Source: Planktosalinus lacus (GTDB lineage: Bacteria > Bacteroidota > Bacteroidia > Flavobacteriales > Flavobacteriaceae). Taken from it: a stretch of 64,000 bases of DNA. The DNA lies in contig NZ_BMGK01000002.1 in the NCBI RefSeq assembly GCF_014640155.1, forward strand, positions 258,589-322,588, written 5' to 3'. This document shows positions 46,128 through 53,841 of this stretch, piece after piece. The position numbers were made by a program, and so were the translations under genes. How positions within the stretch are numbered: position 1 is the first letter of the stretch; every line of letters begins with the position of its first letter. Below the pieces are notes generated by a model. That model saw only the letters and a list, made by a program, of their open reading frames with translations, was not told the origin of the DNA and ran no database searches.

Positions 46128-47906
46128 ATGAGCACTGTAACCCGCCTTTTTGATTTCCCCTATTACCAGTTGTCAAAAAACAACCTTCCTGATTGTCTTG
46201 TAACTAAATATGGAGAGGATTGGATAAAAACTTCCACTGAGGAGTTTATCGATAAAGCCAATGCCGTTTCGCGTGGATTGCTGCGCATGGATGTCAACAA
46301 AAACGATAAAATCGCCCTTATTTCAACAAACAACCGTACCGAGTGGAGTATCATGGACATTGGTATATTGCAAACCGGGGCTCAAAACATCCCTATTTAT
46401 CCCACCATAGGCGAAGAAGATTATGAATATATTTTGAATCATTCCGAATCTATCTATTGCTTTGTTTCAGATCAGGAGGTCTATGAAAAAGTCTTGGCCA
46501 TCAAAAAAAACGTGCCCAAATTAAAAGAAGTATTTTCTTTTGACACCATCAGCGGGTGTAAAAACTGGAGTGAAGTGGTGGATTTAGGCAATGATGAATC
46601 CAATCAGGACGAAGTAGAAGCCAGAAAAGAAGCTGTTGATGAAATGGAACTGGCTACCATTATTTACACCTCCGGAACCACTGGAAAACCCAAAGGGGTG
46701 ATGCTTTCCCATAGAAACATCGTTTCCAATGTTATTGACAGTGCTCCCCGCATTCCAGTCCAGGAAGGACAGTCCCGAGCGATGAGCTTTCTTCCCGTCT
46801 GCCACATCTTTGAACGGATGATCCTTTACATTTATCAGTACCATTCTGTTTCGATTTATTTTGCTGAATCCATTGAAAAAATAAGTGATAATTTAAAAGA
46901 AGTCCATCCACACGTGATGTCAGTCGTGCCACGTTTGCTCGAAAAAGTATATGATAAAATTTATGCAAAAGGAACTGAATTAACCGGCCTTAAAAAGAAC
47001 CTCTTCTTTTGGGCGGTTAACCTGGGGCTTAACTATGAACCTTATGGGGCCAATGGTTGGTGGTATGAAACCAAACTTAAACTCGCCCGAAAGCTTATTT
47101 TTAGCAAATGGAAAGAAGCATTGGGTGGCGAACTGGAAGTAATGGTTTCAGGTAGCGCCGCCCTACAACCACGCCTGGCAAGGGTTTTTGCTGCTGCAGG
47201 AATTCCTGTGATGGAAGGATATGGATTGACAGAAACCTCTCCTGTTATTACGGTGAACGATCAGCGCAACCAAATGTTCAGGATTGGAACCGTGGGAAAA
47301 CCCATTCCCCATGTGGAGGTTAAATTCGCCGAGGATGGCGAAATCCTCTGCAAAGGACCCAATGTAATGATGGGCTACTATAAAGACCCGGAAAAAACCG
47401 CCGAAGTGATGACCGGTGATTATTTCCATACCGGTGATATTGGAGAAATGGATGCAGACGGTTTCCTGAAAATAACCGACCGTAAAAAAGAAATGTTCAA
47501 AACCAGCGGTGGTAAGTATATCGCGCCACAATTACTGGAAAACGCTATGAAACAATCGCTCTTTATTGAGCAAATCATGGTTATTGGCGATGGTGAAAAA
47601 ATGCCCGCTGCATTTATTCAGCCTAGTTTTGATTTTGTAAAAGAATGGGCCAAACGCAAAAAAATCGATATCGGTACCTCCCTGAAAGAACTTTGTAATA
47701 ATGAAAAAGTCATTGCCCGCATTCAGGAAGAAGTAGAAACCTATAACGAACGCTTCGGCCAATGGGAGAAAATAAAACGCTTTGAACTCACCCCGGAAGT
47801 CTGGAGTGTTGAAGCAGGTCACCTCACTCCTACTATGAAATTAAAACGAAGGATTGTGAAAGAACGGTATATGGATTTGTATGAAAAGATTTACAATAAA
47901 AAGTAA
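46128..47906 (+). CDS. long-chain acyl-CoA synthetase
   Basis: 592 residues of the AMP-binding (ANL) family. P-loop YTSGTTGKPKGVMLSH, A5 motif GYGLTETSPV, A7 TGDIG and the A8 hinge DRKKEMFKTSGGKYI are present. The AMP-forming enzyme activates fatty acids for beta-oxidation or lipid use. The gene lies 2 kb before the fad gene set and is likely to feed it. The long-chain (FadD/Faa) subtype is the best call; a membrane-segment is not seen. Confidence 0.9.
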   Translation: MSTVTRLFDFPYYQLSKNNLPDCLVTKYGEDWIKTSTEEFIDKANAVSRGLLRMDVNKNDKIALISTNNRTEWSIMDIGILQTGAQNIPIYPTIGEEDYEYILNHSESIYCFVSDQEVYEKVLAIKKNVPKLKEVFSFDTISGCKNWSEVVDLGNDESNQDEVEARKEAVDEMELATIIYTSGTTGKPKGVMLSHRNIVSNVIDSAPRIPVQEGQSRAMSFLPVCHIFERMILYIYQYHSVSIYFAESIEKISDNLKEVHPHVMSVVPRLLEKVYDKIYAKGTELTGLKKNLFFWAVNLGLNYEPYGANGWWYETKLKLARKLIFSKWKEALGGELEVMVSGSAALQPRLARVFAAAGIPVMEGYGLTETSPVITVNDQRNQMFRIGTVGKPIPHVEVKFAEDGEILCKGPNVMMGYYKDPEKTAEVMTGDYFHTGDIGEMDADGFLKITDRKKEMFKTSGGKYIAPQLLENAMKQSLFIEQIMVIGDGEKMPAAFIQPSFDFVKEWAKRKKIDIGTSLKELCNNEKVIARIQEEVETYNERFGQWEKIKRFELTPEVWSVEAGHLTPTMKLKRRIVKERYMDLYEKIYNKK

Positions 47907-48046
47907 GTTATTTTTTTCCTTTTTAATTCATTAAAACACCCTGTAAATAACGACCTCATTTAAGGTATAATGGTTTTTTTAGTAAAATAAATGTTTTTTC
48001 ACAACTTTTTAATACATTTATTGTCAACTAACAAAAACCTTCACCA

Positions 48047-48454
48047 ATGAAAACAAATAACTTTTTAGCGTCAGGTTTTGCAGGCGGGATTGTTTACTTC
48101 CTTCTCGGTTGGCTATTTTATGGAATTCTATTAATTGATTTCTTTCCAAGCCAAGAAAATGCCGAAGAGATGCAAACCATGTTGATGATTTTTCTGGGCT
48201 GCTTGTCTTATGCCTTATTTATCGCTTACATCTATACGAAGTGGGCACAAATTTCAACCTTGGGAACCGGCGCAAAAGCTGGTGCCCTCATAGGACTCTT
48301 TATGGGGTTAACCTGGAACTTTTTTGCTATGGCTATGCCCTGCTATCCTGATTACAACTGGAGCCATTTTGGTGCAGATGTAATTGTTATGATTATTTCA
48401 AGTGCTATAACCGGTGCAGTAATTGCAGTGGTTAACGGTAAATTAGGTGATTAA
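48047..48454 (+). CDS. small four-helix membrane protein of unknown function
   Basis: 135 residues with four hydrophobic segments: FAGGIVYFLLGWLFYGILLI, MLMIFLGCLSYALFIAYIY, GALIGLFMGLTWNFFAMAM and VIVMIISSAITGAVIAVV. Short conserved features such as YTKWAQISTL in the loop are present, but the family cannot be named safely; it resembles DUF1761-like proteins. Own terminator downstream, so a single-gene unit. Confidence 0.7.
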   Translation: MKTNNFLASGFAGGIVYFLLGWLFYGILLIDFFPSQENAEEMQTMLMIFLGCLSYALFIAYIYTKWAQISTLGTGAKAGALIGLFMGLTWNFFAMAMPCYPDYNWSHFGADVIVMIISSAITGAVIAVVNGKLGD

Positions 48455-48479
48455 ATAAACCCTAATTTCCAATTCCCAG

Positions 48480-48508
48480 ACTCCTCCCCCGTGAGGAGTT
48501 TTTTTTTA
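48480..48508 (+). terminator. terminator after the small membrane protein gene
   Basis: ACTCCTC / GAGGAGT stem with loop CCCCGT and a run of nine T. Confidence 0.85.
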
Positions 48509-48570
48509 CAAAAAATTAATACCCTTTTATTATGCGTGCATAGTATATTTTTGTATCTTTACATTTCATG

Positions 48571-48580
48571 AGATGTATCT
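48571..48580. promoter_or_regulatory. candidate MarR operator AGATGTATCT
   Basis: Inverted repeat AGAT-GT-ATCT, placed just past a TATCTTTA box at about 48555-48562, and 57 bp before the MarR start. Autoregulation by such a site is usual for MarR proteins; only one clear copy is seen. Confidence 0.35.
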
Positions 48581-48637
48581 TTTGAGATTATTGCTTCATC
48601 AGATAAAAATAAAACCCTCTCTTTAAAGGGAATACAT

Positions 48638-49099
48638 ATGAAAGATATTACCATAGATTATGCATTACGCACCACCTGGCAAGCTGTTACACGCATGTAT
48701 AATGAAGAAGCCTCAAAGTTTGAAAGCACGATGGCCACCGGATTTGCCCTTTTGAGTATCGATCCTGAAGAAGGCACCCCTTCAACATCCTTGGGACCGC
48801 GTATGGGCATGGAAGCCACTAGCCTCTCACGCACCTTAAAATCCATGGAAGAACGCGGGCTGATTATCAGAAAACCCAACCCTGAAGACGGGCGGGGCGT
48901 ATTAATCTACTTGACAGAATTTGGTAAAGAAAAAAGAGAATATTCCAAAGACAGGGTGTTGAAGTTTAATGAGGCAATCAAAAGTCAGATTTCAGAAGAA
49001 AAACTGAAACACTTCTTTGAAGTCACTGAAGCCATCAACGAAATGATCTCCAATAAAAAAATATATACAAACGATTTAGTATTTAAAAAATATGAGTAA
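48638..49099 (+). CDS. MarR-family transcriptional regulator of the fad operon
   Basis: 153 residues, the normal MarR length. The winged helix-turn-helix is in LGPRMGMEATSLSRTLKSMEERGLI followed by the wing RKPNPEDGRGVLIYLTEFG. Long helices on both sides form the dimer interface. The downstream fadN gene starts inside its last codons (8-bp overlap), so it is very likely the repressor of the beta-oxidation genes, possibly releasing DNA on binding an acyl-CoA; the ligand is inferred. Confidence 0.9.
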   Translation: MKDITIDYALRTTWQAVTRMYNEEASKFESTMATGFALLSIDPEEGTPSTSLGPRMGMEATSLSRTLKSMEERGLIIRKPNPEDGRGVLIYLTEFGKEKREYSKDRVLKFNEAIKSQISEEKLKHFFEVTEAINEMISNKKIYTNDLVFKKYE

Positions 49100-51500
49100 A
49101 CGTAGAATTAACAAAGTAGCCGTCATCGGCTCCGGAATTATGGGAAGCGGTATTGCACTGCACTTTGCCAATATTGGCGTGGAAGTGCTCTTGCTTGACA
49201 TTGTTCCGCGGGAACTGAATGACACCGAACAGAAAAAAGGACTGACCCTTGAAGACAAAGCCGTGCGCAACCGCATCGTGAACGAGTCGCTGCAAAGCGC
49301 TGTCAAATCAAAACCGTCACCGGTGTACCACAAGAGTTTTGTAAACCGCATCACCACCGGTAACCTGGAAGACGATATTGCCAAAGTCAAAAATGTAGAT
49401 TGGATCATAGAAGTGGTCATAGAGCGCCTGGACATCAAAAAGCAAGTATTTGACAATCTTGAAAAACACCGCACACCGGGCACACTCATCACTTCAAACA
49501 CTTCAGGTATTCCCATCAAGTTTATGAATGAAGGCCGAAGCGAAGACTTCAGAAAGCACTTCTGCGGAACCCACTTTTTCAATCCGCCGCGCTATCTGAA
49601 ACTTTTTGAAATCATTCCGGGGCCGGACACTTCTCAGGAAGTACTGGACTTCTTAAATGAATACGGTGAAAAGTTCCTGGGAAAAACCTCGGTACTTGCC
49701 AAAGATACCCCCGCCTTTATCGGAAACCGTGTCGGGATTTTCGGAATCCAGAGCCTTTTTCACCAGGTAAAAGAAATGGGACTCACCGTTACTGAAGTAG
49801 ATAAACTTACAGGACCGGTCATCGGCCGCCCTAAATCGGCAACCTTCAGAACCGTTGATGTGGTTGGACTGGATACGCTGGTGCACGTAGCCAACGGTAT
49901 CTATGAAAATTGCCCAAACGACGAAGCCCACGACCTCTTTAAATTACCTGATTTCATAGAAAAAATGGTTGAAAACAAATGGCTGGGAAGCAAAACCGGT
50001 CAGGGATTCTACAAAAAAATTAAAAATGATGACGGCAGCAGCGAAATCAAAGAATTAAACCTCAACACGCTGGAATACCAGTCAACCAAAAAAGCAAACT
50101 TCGCTACCCTCGAAAAAACCAAAACCATCGACAAGCCCATTGATCGTTTTCCGGTATTGGTGGACGGTGATGACAAGGCAGGCGAATTCTACCGCAAGAA
50201 CTTTGCAGGTATGTTTGCCTATGTATCCAACCGCATCCCTGAAATTTCAGACGAGCTCTACAAAATAGATGACGCGATGAAAGCCGGTTTCGGCTGGGAA
50301 AACGGTCCGTTTGAAATCTGGGACTCCATAGGCGTTGAAAAAGGACTTGAGCTCATTAAAGCCGAAGGCCTTCAGGCAGCAGACTGGGTAAACGAAATGC
50401 TGGCTTCAGGTAATAAAACATTTTACACTGTAAAAGATGGAGCTACCTATTATTATGATATCCCATCAAAAAAACAAACCAAAGTCCCCGGTCAGGACGC
50501 CTTTATTATCCTGAACAACATCCGCGAAAGCAAAAAAGTATGGAGCAACAAAGAAGCGTCCATACAAGATTTGGGTGATGGCATCATCAACCTGGAGTTC
50601 AACTCTAAGATGAACACCATTGGTGAAGGCGTGCTCGCCGGAATCAATAAAGCCATAGACCTGGCTGAAAAAGAATACAACGGACTCGTGATTGGCAATC
50701 AGGCATCCAATTTCTCTGTGGGTGCCAACATCGGGATGATTTTTATGATGGCTGCAGAGCAGGAATATGACGAACTCAATATGGCCATTAAATACTTCCA
50801 GGATACCATAATGCGGGTGCGCTACTCCTCCATTCCGGTCATCGTCGCTCCCCACGGGATGTCCCTGGGTGGTGCCTGTGAGATGAGTATGCACGCTGAT
50901 AAAGTGGTAGCTGCCGCCGAAACGTATATCGGCCTGGTGGAATTTGGCGTGGGGGTGATCCCCGGAGGTGCCGGTTCCAAAGAAATGACCGTGCGCGCCG
51001 CAGACACCTTCAAAAAAGACGATGTGGAACTAAACGTATTGCGTGAATACTTCCTGACCATTGGTATGGCGAAGGTAGCTACATCAGCTTACGAAGCCTA
51101 TGACCTCGGCATCCTTCAAAAAGGAAAAGACGTCGTAGTTGTCAACAAAGACCGCCAGCTCGCTGAAGCGAAAAAACACGCCCTGTTACTTGCAGAAGCC
51201 GGTTATACCAAGCCTATCGAAAGAACCGACATCAAAGTACTGGGCAAACAAGCCCTGGGAATGTTCCTCGTGGGAACAGACCAGATGGTCGCCGGGAATT
51301 ACATCAGCGAGCATGACAGAAAAATCGCCGACAAACTCGCTTATGTCATGGCAGGTGGAGACCTTTCAGAAGCAACACTGGTGAGCGAACGCTACCTCCT
51401 CGACCTGGAACGCGAAGCCTTCCTGTCACTCTGTACCGAAAGAAAAACACTGGAACGCATACAGCATATGCTGAAGACGGGGAAACCCTTACGCAACTAG
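49092..51500 (+). CDS. fadN: 3-hydroxyacyl-CoA dehydrogenase / enoyl-CoA hydratase fusion (FadN type)
   Basis: 802 residues. Dehydrogenase domain first: NAD loop AVIGSGIMGSGIALHFA, catalytic His region CGTHFFNPPRYLKLFEI. Two C-terminal dehydrogenase helices follow, then the hydratase/isomerase domain from about residue 490: NFSVGANIGM (oxyanion), GMSLGGACEM (Glu) and GLVEFGVGVIPGGAG (Glu). This order is the reverse of E. coli FadB and the same as Bacillus FadN. It does steps 2 and 3 of beta-oxidation. Its partners are the thiolase at 52214 and the acyl-CoA dehydrogenase at 53842. Confidence 0.93.
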   Translation: MSKRRINKVAVIGSGIMGSGIALHFANIGVEVLLLDIVPRELNDTEQKKGLTLEDKAVRNRIVNESLQSAVKSKPSPVYHKSFVNRITTGNLEDDIAKVKNVDWIIEVVIERLDIKKQVFDNLEKHRTPGTLITSNTSGIPIKFMNEGRSEDFRKHFCGTHFFNPPRYLKLFEIIPGPDTSQEVLDFLNEYGEKFLGKTSVLAKDTPAFIGNRVGIFGIQSLFHQVKEMGLTVTEVDKLTGPVIGRPKSATFRTVDVVGLDTLVHVANGIYENCPNDEAHDLFKLPDFIEKMVENKWLGSKTGQGFYKKIKNDDGSSEIKELNLNTLEYQSTKKANFATLEKTKTIDKPIDRFPVLVDGDDKAGEFYRKNFAGMFAYVSNRIPEISDELYKIDDAMKAGFGWENGPFEIWDSIGVEKGLELIKAEGLQAADWVNEMLASGNKTFYTVKDGATYYYDIPSKKQTKVPGQDAFIILNNIRESKKVWSNKEASIQDLGDGIINLEFNSKMNTIGEGVLAGINKAIDLAEKEYNGLVIGNQASNFSVGANIGMIFMMAAEQEYDELNMAIKYFQDTIMRVRYSSIPVIVAPHGMSLGGACEMSMHADKVVAAAETYIGLVEFGVGVIPGGAGSKEMTVRAADTFKKDDVELNVLREYFLTIGMAKVATSAYEAYDLGILQKGKDVVVVNKDRQLAEAKKHALLLAEAGYTKPIERTDIKVLGKQALGMFLVGTDQMVAGNYISEHDRKIADKLAYVMAGGDLSEATLVSERYLLDLEREAFLSLCTERKTLERIQHMLKTGKPLRN

Positions 51501-51503
51501 TAA

Positions 51504-51523
51504 AGTCGCAAGGTGTTGCGACT
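51504..51523. repeat. REP-type palindrome 1 (AGTCGCAA/TTGCGACT)
   Basis: Eight-bp inverted repeat, loop GGTG, starting 4 bp after the fadN stop, with GTAAA before and TCAA after, as in the other copies. Confidence 0.75.
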
Positions 51524-51532
51524 CAAAAGTAA

Positions 51533-51552
51533 AGGCGTAAGATTTTACGCCT
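51533..51552. repeat. REP-type palindrome 2 (AGGCGTAA/TTACGCCT)
   Basis: Eight-bp inverted repeat, loop GATT, 12 bp before the transposase start; flanks GTAAA and TCAA. Confidence 0.8.
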
Positions 51553-51563
51553 CAAGAGTAAAG

Positions 51564-52118
51564 ATGAACAAAAAACACAAAGGAAAATACCGCCCAGACA
51601 CCACCAGAGCCAAATGGTGGGACTACGGAAACAACGGAGCTTACTTTGTTACAATAAATGCATATAAACGCAAACACTACTTTGGAGTAATCAAAAAAGG
51701 AGAAATGATACTGTCAGAAATCGGAAATATCGCAAAAAACTGCTGGTTAGAAATACCGGAGCACTTTCCTTACGTTGACCTTGGAGCGTTCGTTGTGATG
51801 CCTGACCATGTACATGGTGTCATCATAATCAACAAGCCAAGACACGAAAAAGATGACTATCTCATATCCCGCCCCTCAGTAAAGGCGCAAGATTTTGCGC
51901 CTCACTTTGCGCCCCCGAACAACACCTTCGGCCCCCAATCTAAAAATCTTGCATCCATAGTCAGAGGCTTAAAGGTAGGAGTCACTAAAAACGCTCGGAA
52001 AATAGACCCAAACTTTGCATGGCAAAGCCGATATCACGACCATATCATAAAAAACGAAATCGAACATAACCATATAGAATCATACATCATCAACAACCCA
52101 AAAAACTGGGAAGCGTAA
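51564..52118 (+). CDS. REP-associated tyrosine transposase (RAYT, Y1/HUH type)
   Basis: 184 residues from the ATG at 51564; a longer reading starts in the palindromes and was rejected. The HUH motif is MPDHVHGVIII, the N-terminal strand is YFVTINAYKRKHYFG, and the catalytic Tyr is in WQSRYHDHIIKNEIEHN. This is the IS200-like family that acts on REP palindromes. It has REP copies on both sides, and one (51883-51902) lies inside the gene, encoding VKAQDFAPH in frame. It interrupts the fadN-fadA-fadE order. The stop (52116-52118) overlaps the GTAAA head of the next REP. Confidence 0.9.
   Translation: MNKKHKGKYRPDTTRAKWWDYGNNGAYFVTINAYKRKHYFGVIKKGEMILSEIGNIAKNCWLEIPEHFPYVDLGAFVVMPDHVHGVIIINKPRHEKDDYLISRPSVKAQDFAPHFAPPNNTFGPQSKNLASIVRGLKVGVTKNARKIDPNFAWQSRYHDHIIKNEIEHNHIESYIINNPKNWEA
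51883..51902. repeat. REP-type palindrome 3, inside the transposase coding sequence
   Basis: AGGCGCAA / TTGCGCCT with loop GATT, including the head GTAAA and tail TCA. It is read in frame as VKAQDFAPH. A half site (TTTGCGCC) follows directly at 51906-51913. Confidence 0.85.
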
Positions 52119-52138
52119 AGGCGCAACATATTGCGCCT
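52119..52138. repeat. REP-type palindrome 4 (AGGCGCAA/TTGCGCCT)
   Basis: Loop CATA; head GTAAA overlaps the transposase stop codon, tail TCAA follows. Confidence 0.85.
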
Positions 52139-52161
52139 CAAACAAAACAACAACAGTAAAA

Positions 52162-52181
52162 AGGCGCAATATTTTGCGCCT
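52162..52181. repeat. REP-type palindrome 5 (AGGCGCAA/TTGCGCCT)
   Basis: Loop TATT; preceded by GTAAAA, followed by TCAACC, 33 bp before the thiolase gene. Confidence 0.85.
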
Positions 52182-52213
52182 CAACCAAAGAAAGAAGAAA
52201 AAAAGAACACAAT

Positions 52214-53407
52214 ATGAAAAAAACAGCTTATATAGTATCCGCTTACCGAACCGCCGTGGGCAAAGCACCTCGCGGACTCTTTCGCTTTAAGCGACCTGAC
52301 GAACTCGCAGCAGAAACCATCCGGTTTATGATGGACAAACTGCCGCAACTGGATAAAACACGCATCGACGACGTTATCGTGGGCAACGCCATGCCTGAAG
52401 CCGAACAAGGCCTCAATATGGGACGACTTATCTCCCTGATGGGATTGGATACCGTAGACGTTCCCGGGATGACCGTCAACCGTTACTGTGCCTCCGGACT
52501 GGAAACCATTGCTACCGCGACGGCAAAAATCCAAAACGGTATGGCCGATTGCATCATCGCCGGTGGCGCAGAGAGCATGAGTTACATTCCAATGGGCGGA
52601 TATAAACCCGTTCCTGACTATAAAGTCGCTAAAGAAGGCAATGAGGATTACTATTGGGGTATGGGACTCACAGCCGAGGCGGTTGCTGAAAAGTACAAGG
52701 TCTCCCGTGAGGATCAGGACGAATTTGCTTTTAACTCACACCAAAAAGCACTAAAAGCACAGGCCGAAAACCGCTTTAAAGACCAGATTGTTCCCATCGA
52801 GATCGAACACACCTTTGTCAATGCCAAAGGTAAAAAGGAAACAAAAAACTACACCGTAGAACAGGACGAAGGCCCAAGAGCCGATACTAACAAGGAAGCT
52901 TTAGCAAGGCTGCGACCCGTGTTCGCCGAAGGCGGAAGCGTCACTGCCGGAAACTCCTCACAAATGAGTGACGGCGCCGCTTTTGCAATCGTTATGAGTG
53001 AAGAAATGGTCAAGGAACTCAACCTGGAGCCCATCGCCCGCCTAGTGAGCTATGCCGCCGTGGGTGTGGAACCCCGCATCATGGGCATCGGTCCTGTGAA
53101 GGCCATTCCAAAAGCTCTTGCTCTAGCCGGACTCAAACAAGATGACCTTTCGTTAATCGAACTCAACGAAGCCTTTGCTTCGCAATCGCTGGCGGTCATT
53201 CGTGAACTGGGTTTAAACCAGGACATCGTAAACGTCAATGGCGGCGCCATCGCCCTGGGCCACCCACTGGGATGCACGGGAGGAAAATTAAGCGTTCAAC
53301 TCTTTGACGAAATGCGCAAACGCGATCTAAACAGGAAATATGGCATGGTGACGATGTGTGTGGGAACCGGGCAGGGAGCGGCCGGGGTTTATGAATTCCT
53401 GAAATAG
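52214..53407 (+). CDS. fadA: acetyl-CoA C-acyltransferase (3-ketoacyl-CoA thiolase)
   Basis: 397 residues, full length. The nucleophilic Cys is in RYCASGLETIATA (about residue 95), the His in GGAIALGHPLGCTGGK, and the second Cys in MCVGTGQGAAG. It cleaves 3-ketoacyl-CoA in the last step of the beta-oxidation cycle. Expected to be transcribed with fadN and fadE, but 714 bp containing the REP/transposase cluster lies between fadN and this gene, so a secondary promoter may be needed. Confidence 0.95.
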   Translation: MKKTAYIVSAYRTAVGKAPRGLFRFKRPDELAAETIRFMMDKLPQLDKTRIDDVIVGNAMPEAEQGLNMGRLISLMGLDTVDVPGMTVNRYCASGLETIATATAKIQNGMADCIIAGGAESMSYIPMGGYKPVPDYKVAKEGNEDYYWGMGLTAEAVAEKYKVSREDQDEFAFNSHQKALKAQAENRFKDQIVPIEIEHTFVNAKGKKETKNYTVEQDEGPRADTNKEALARLRPVFAEGGSVTAGNSSQMSDGAAFAIVMSEEMVKELNLEPIARLVSYAAVGVEPRIMGIGPVKAIPKALALAGLKQDDLSLIELNEAFASQSLAVIRELGLNQDIVNVNGGAIALGHPLGCTGGKLSVQLFDEMRKRDLNRKYGMVTMCVGTGQGAAGVYEFLK

Positions 53408-53421
53408 AAAAGAGAGAAGAG

Positions 53422-53781
53422 ATGAAACGCTTACGCCATAATTATAAGAATTTAAAAATTTGGCAATTGGGGTTGGAAATAGCAAATGATGTTTCAGACT
53501 TATTAGTTGAATTTCCAAAACACGAAAAGTATGATTTGAGTTCTCAGATGAGTTCCAGCTCCGTTTCAATACCCAGCAATGTAGCTGAGGGCTTTTCAAG
53601 GACGAATAAGTCATTTAGTCACTTTCTCGATATAGCATTAGGTTCATCATTTGAACTTGGCACGCAACTTTTAGTAGCAAAACACAGAAAATATATTAAT
53701 CAAACACAACTTGAAATCTTAGAAAACAAAATTGAAGAGTTTCAGAAGATGACTATGGGCTTTCAAAATAAATTGAATTGA
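53422..53781 (+). CDS. four-helix bundle protein (S23/rRNA-intervening-sequence family)
   Basis: 119 residues. YKNLKIWQLGLEIANDVSDLL, SSQMSSSSVSIPSNVAEGF and HFLDIALGSSFELGTQL are the hallmarks of the family, called S23 or 23S rRNA intervening-sequence protein, related to Avd of diversity-generating systems. It forms a pentamer in solved relatives and binds nucleic acid; its role is unknown. It sits between fadA and fadE, and no reverse transcriptase or rRNA gene is near, so this copy is free-standing. Often found inserted singly in Bacteroidota genomes. Confidence 0.9.
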   Translation: MKRLRHNYKNLKIWQLGLEIANDVSDLLVEFPKHEKYDLSSQMSSSSVSIPSNVAEGFSRTNKSFSHFLDIALGSSFELGTQLLVAKHRKYINQTQLEILENKIEEFQKMTMGFQNKLN

Positions 53782-53841
53782 AGTCTTTATTCTCTATTCT
53801 ATTTTCTCTTTTCTTAATAGACAAATAATAACAAAAGTACC

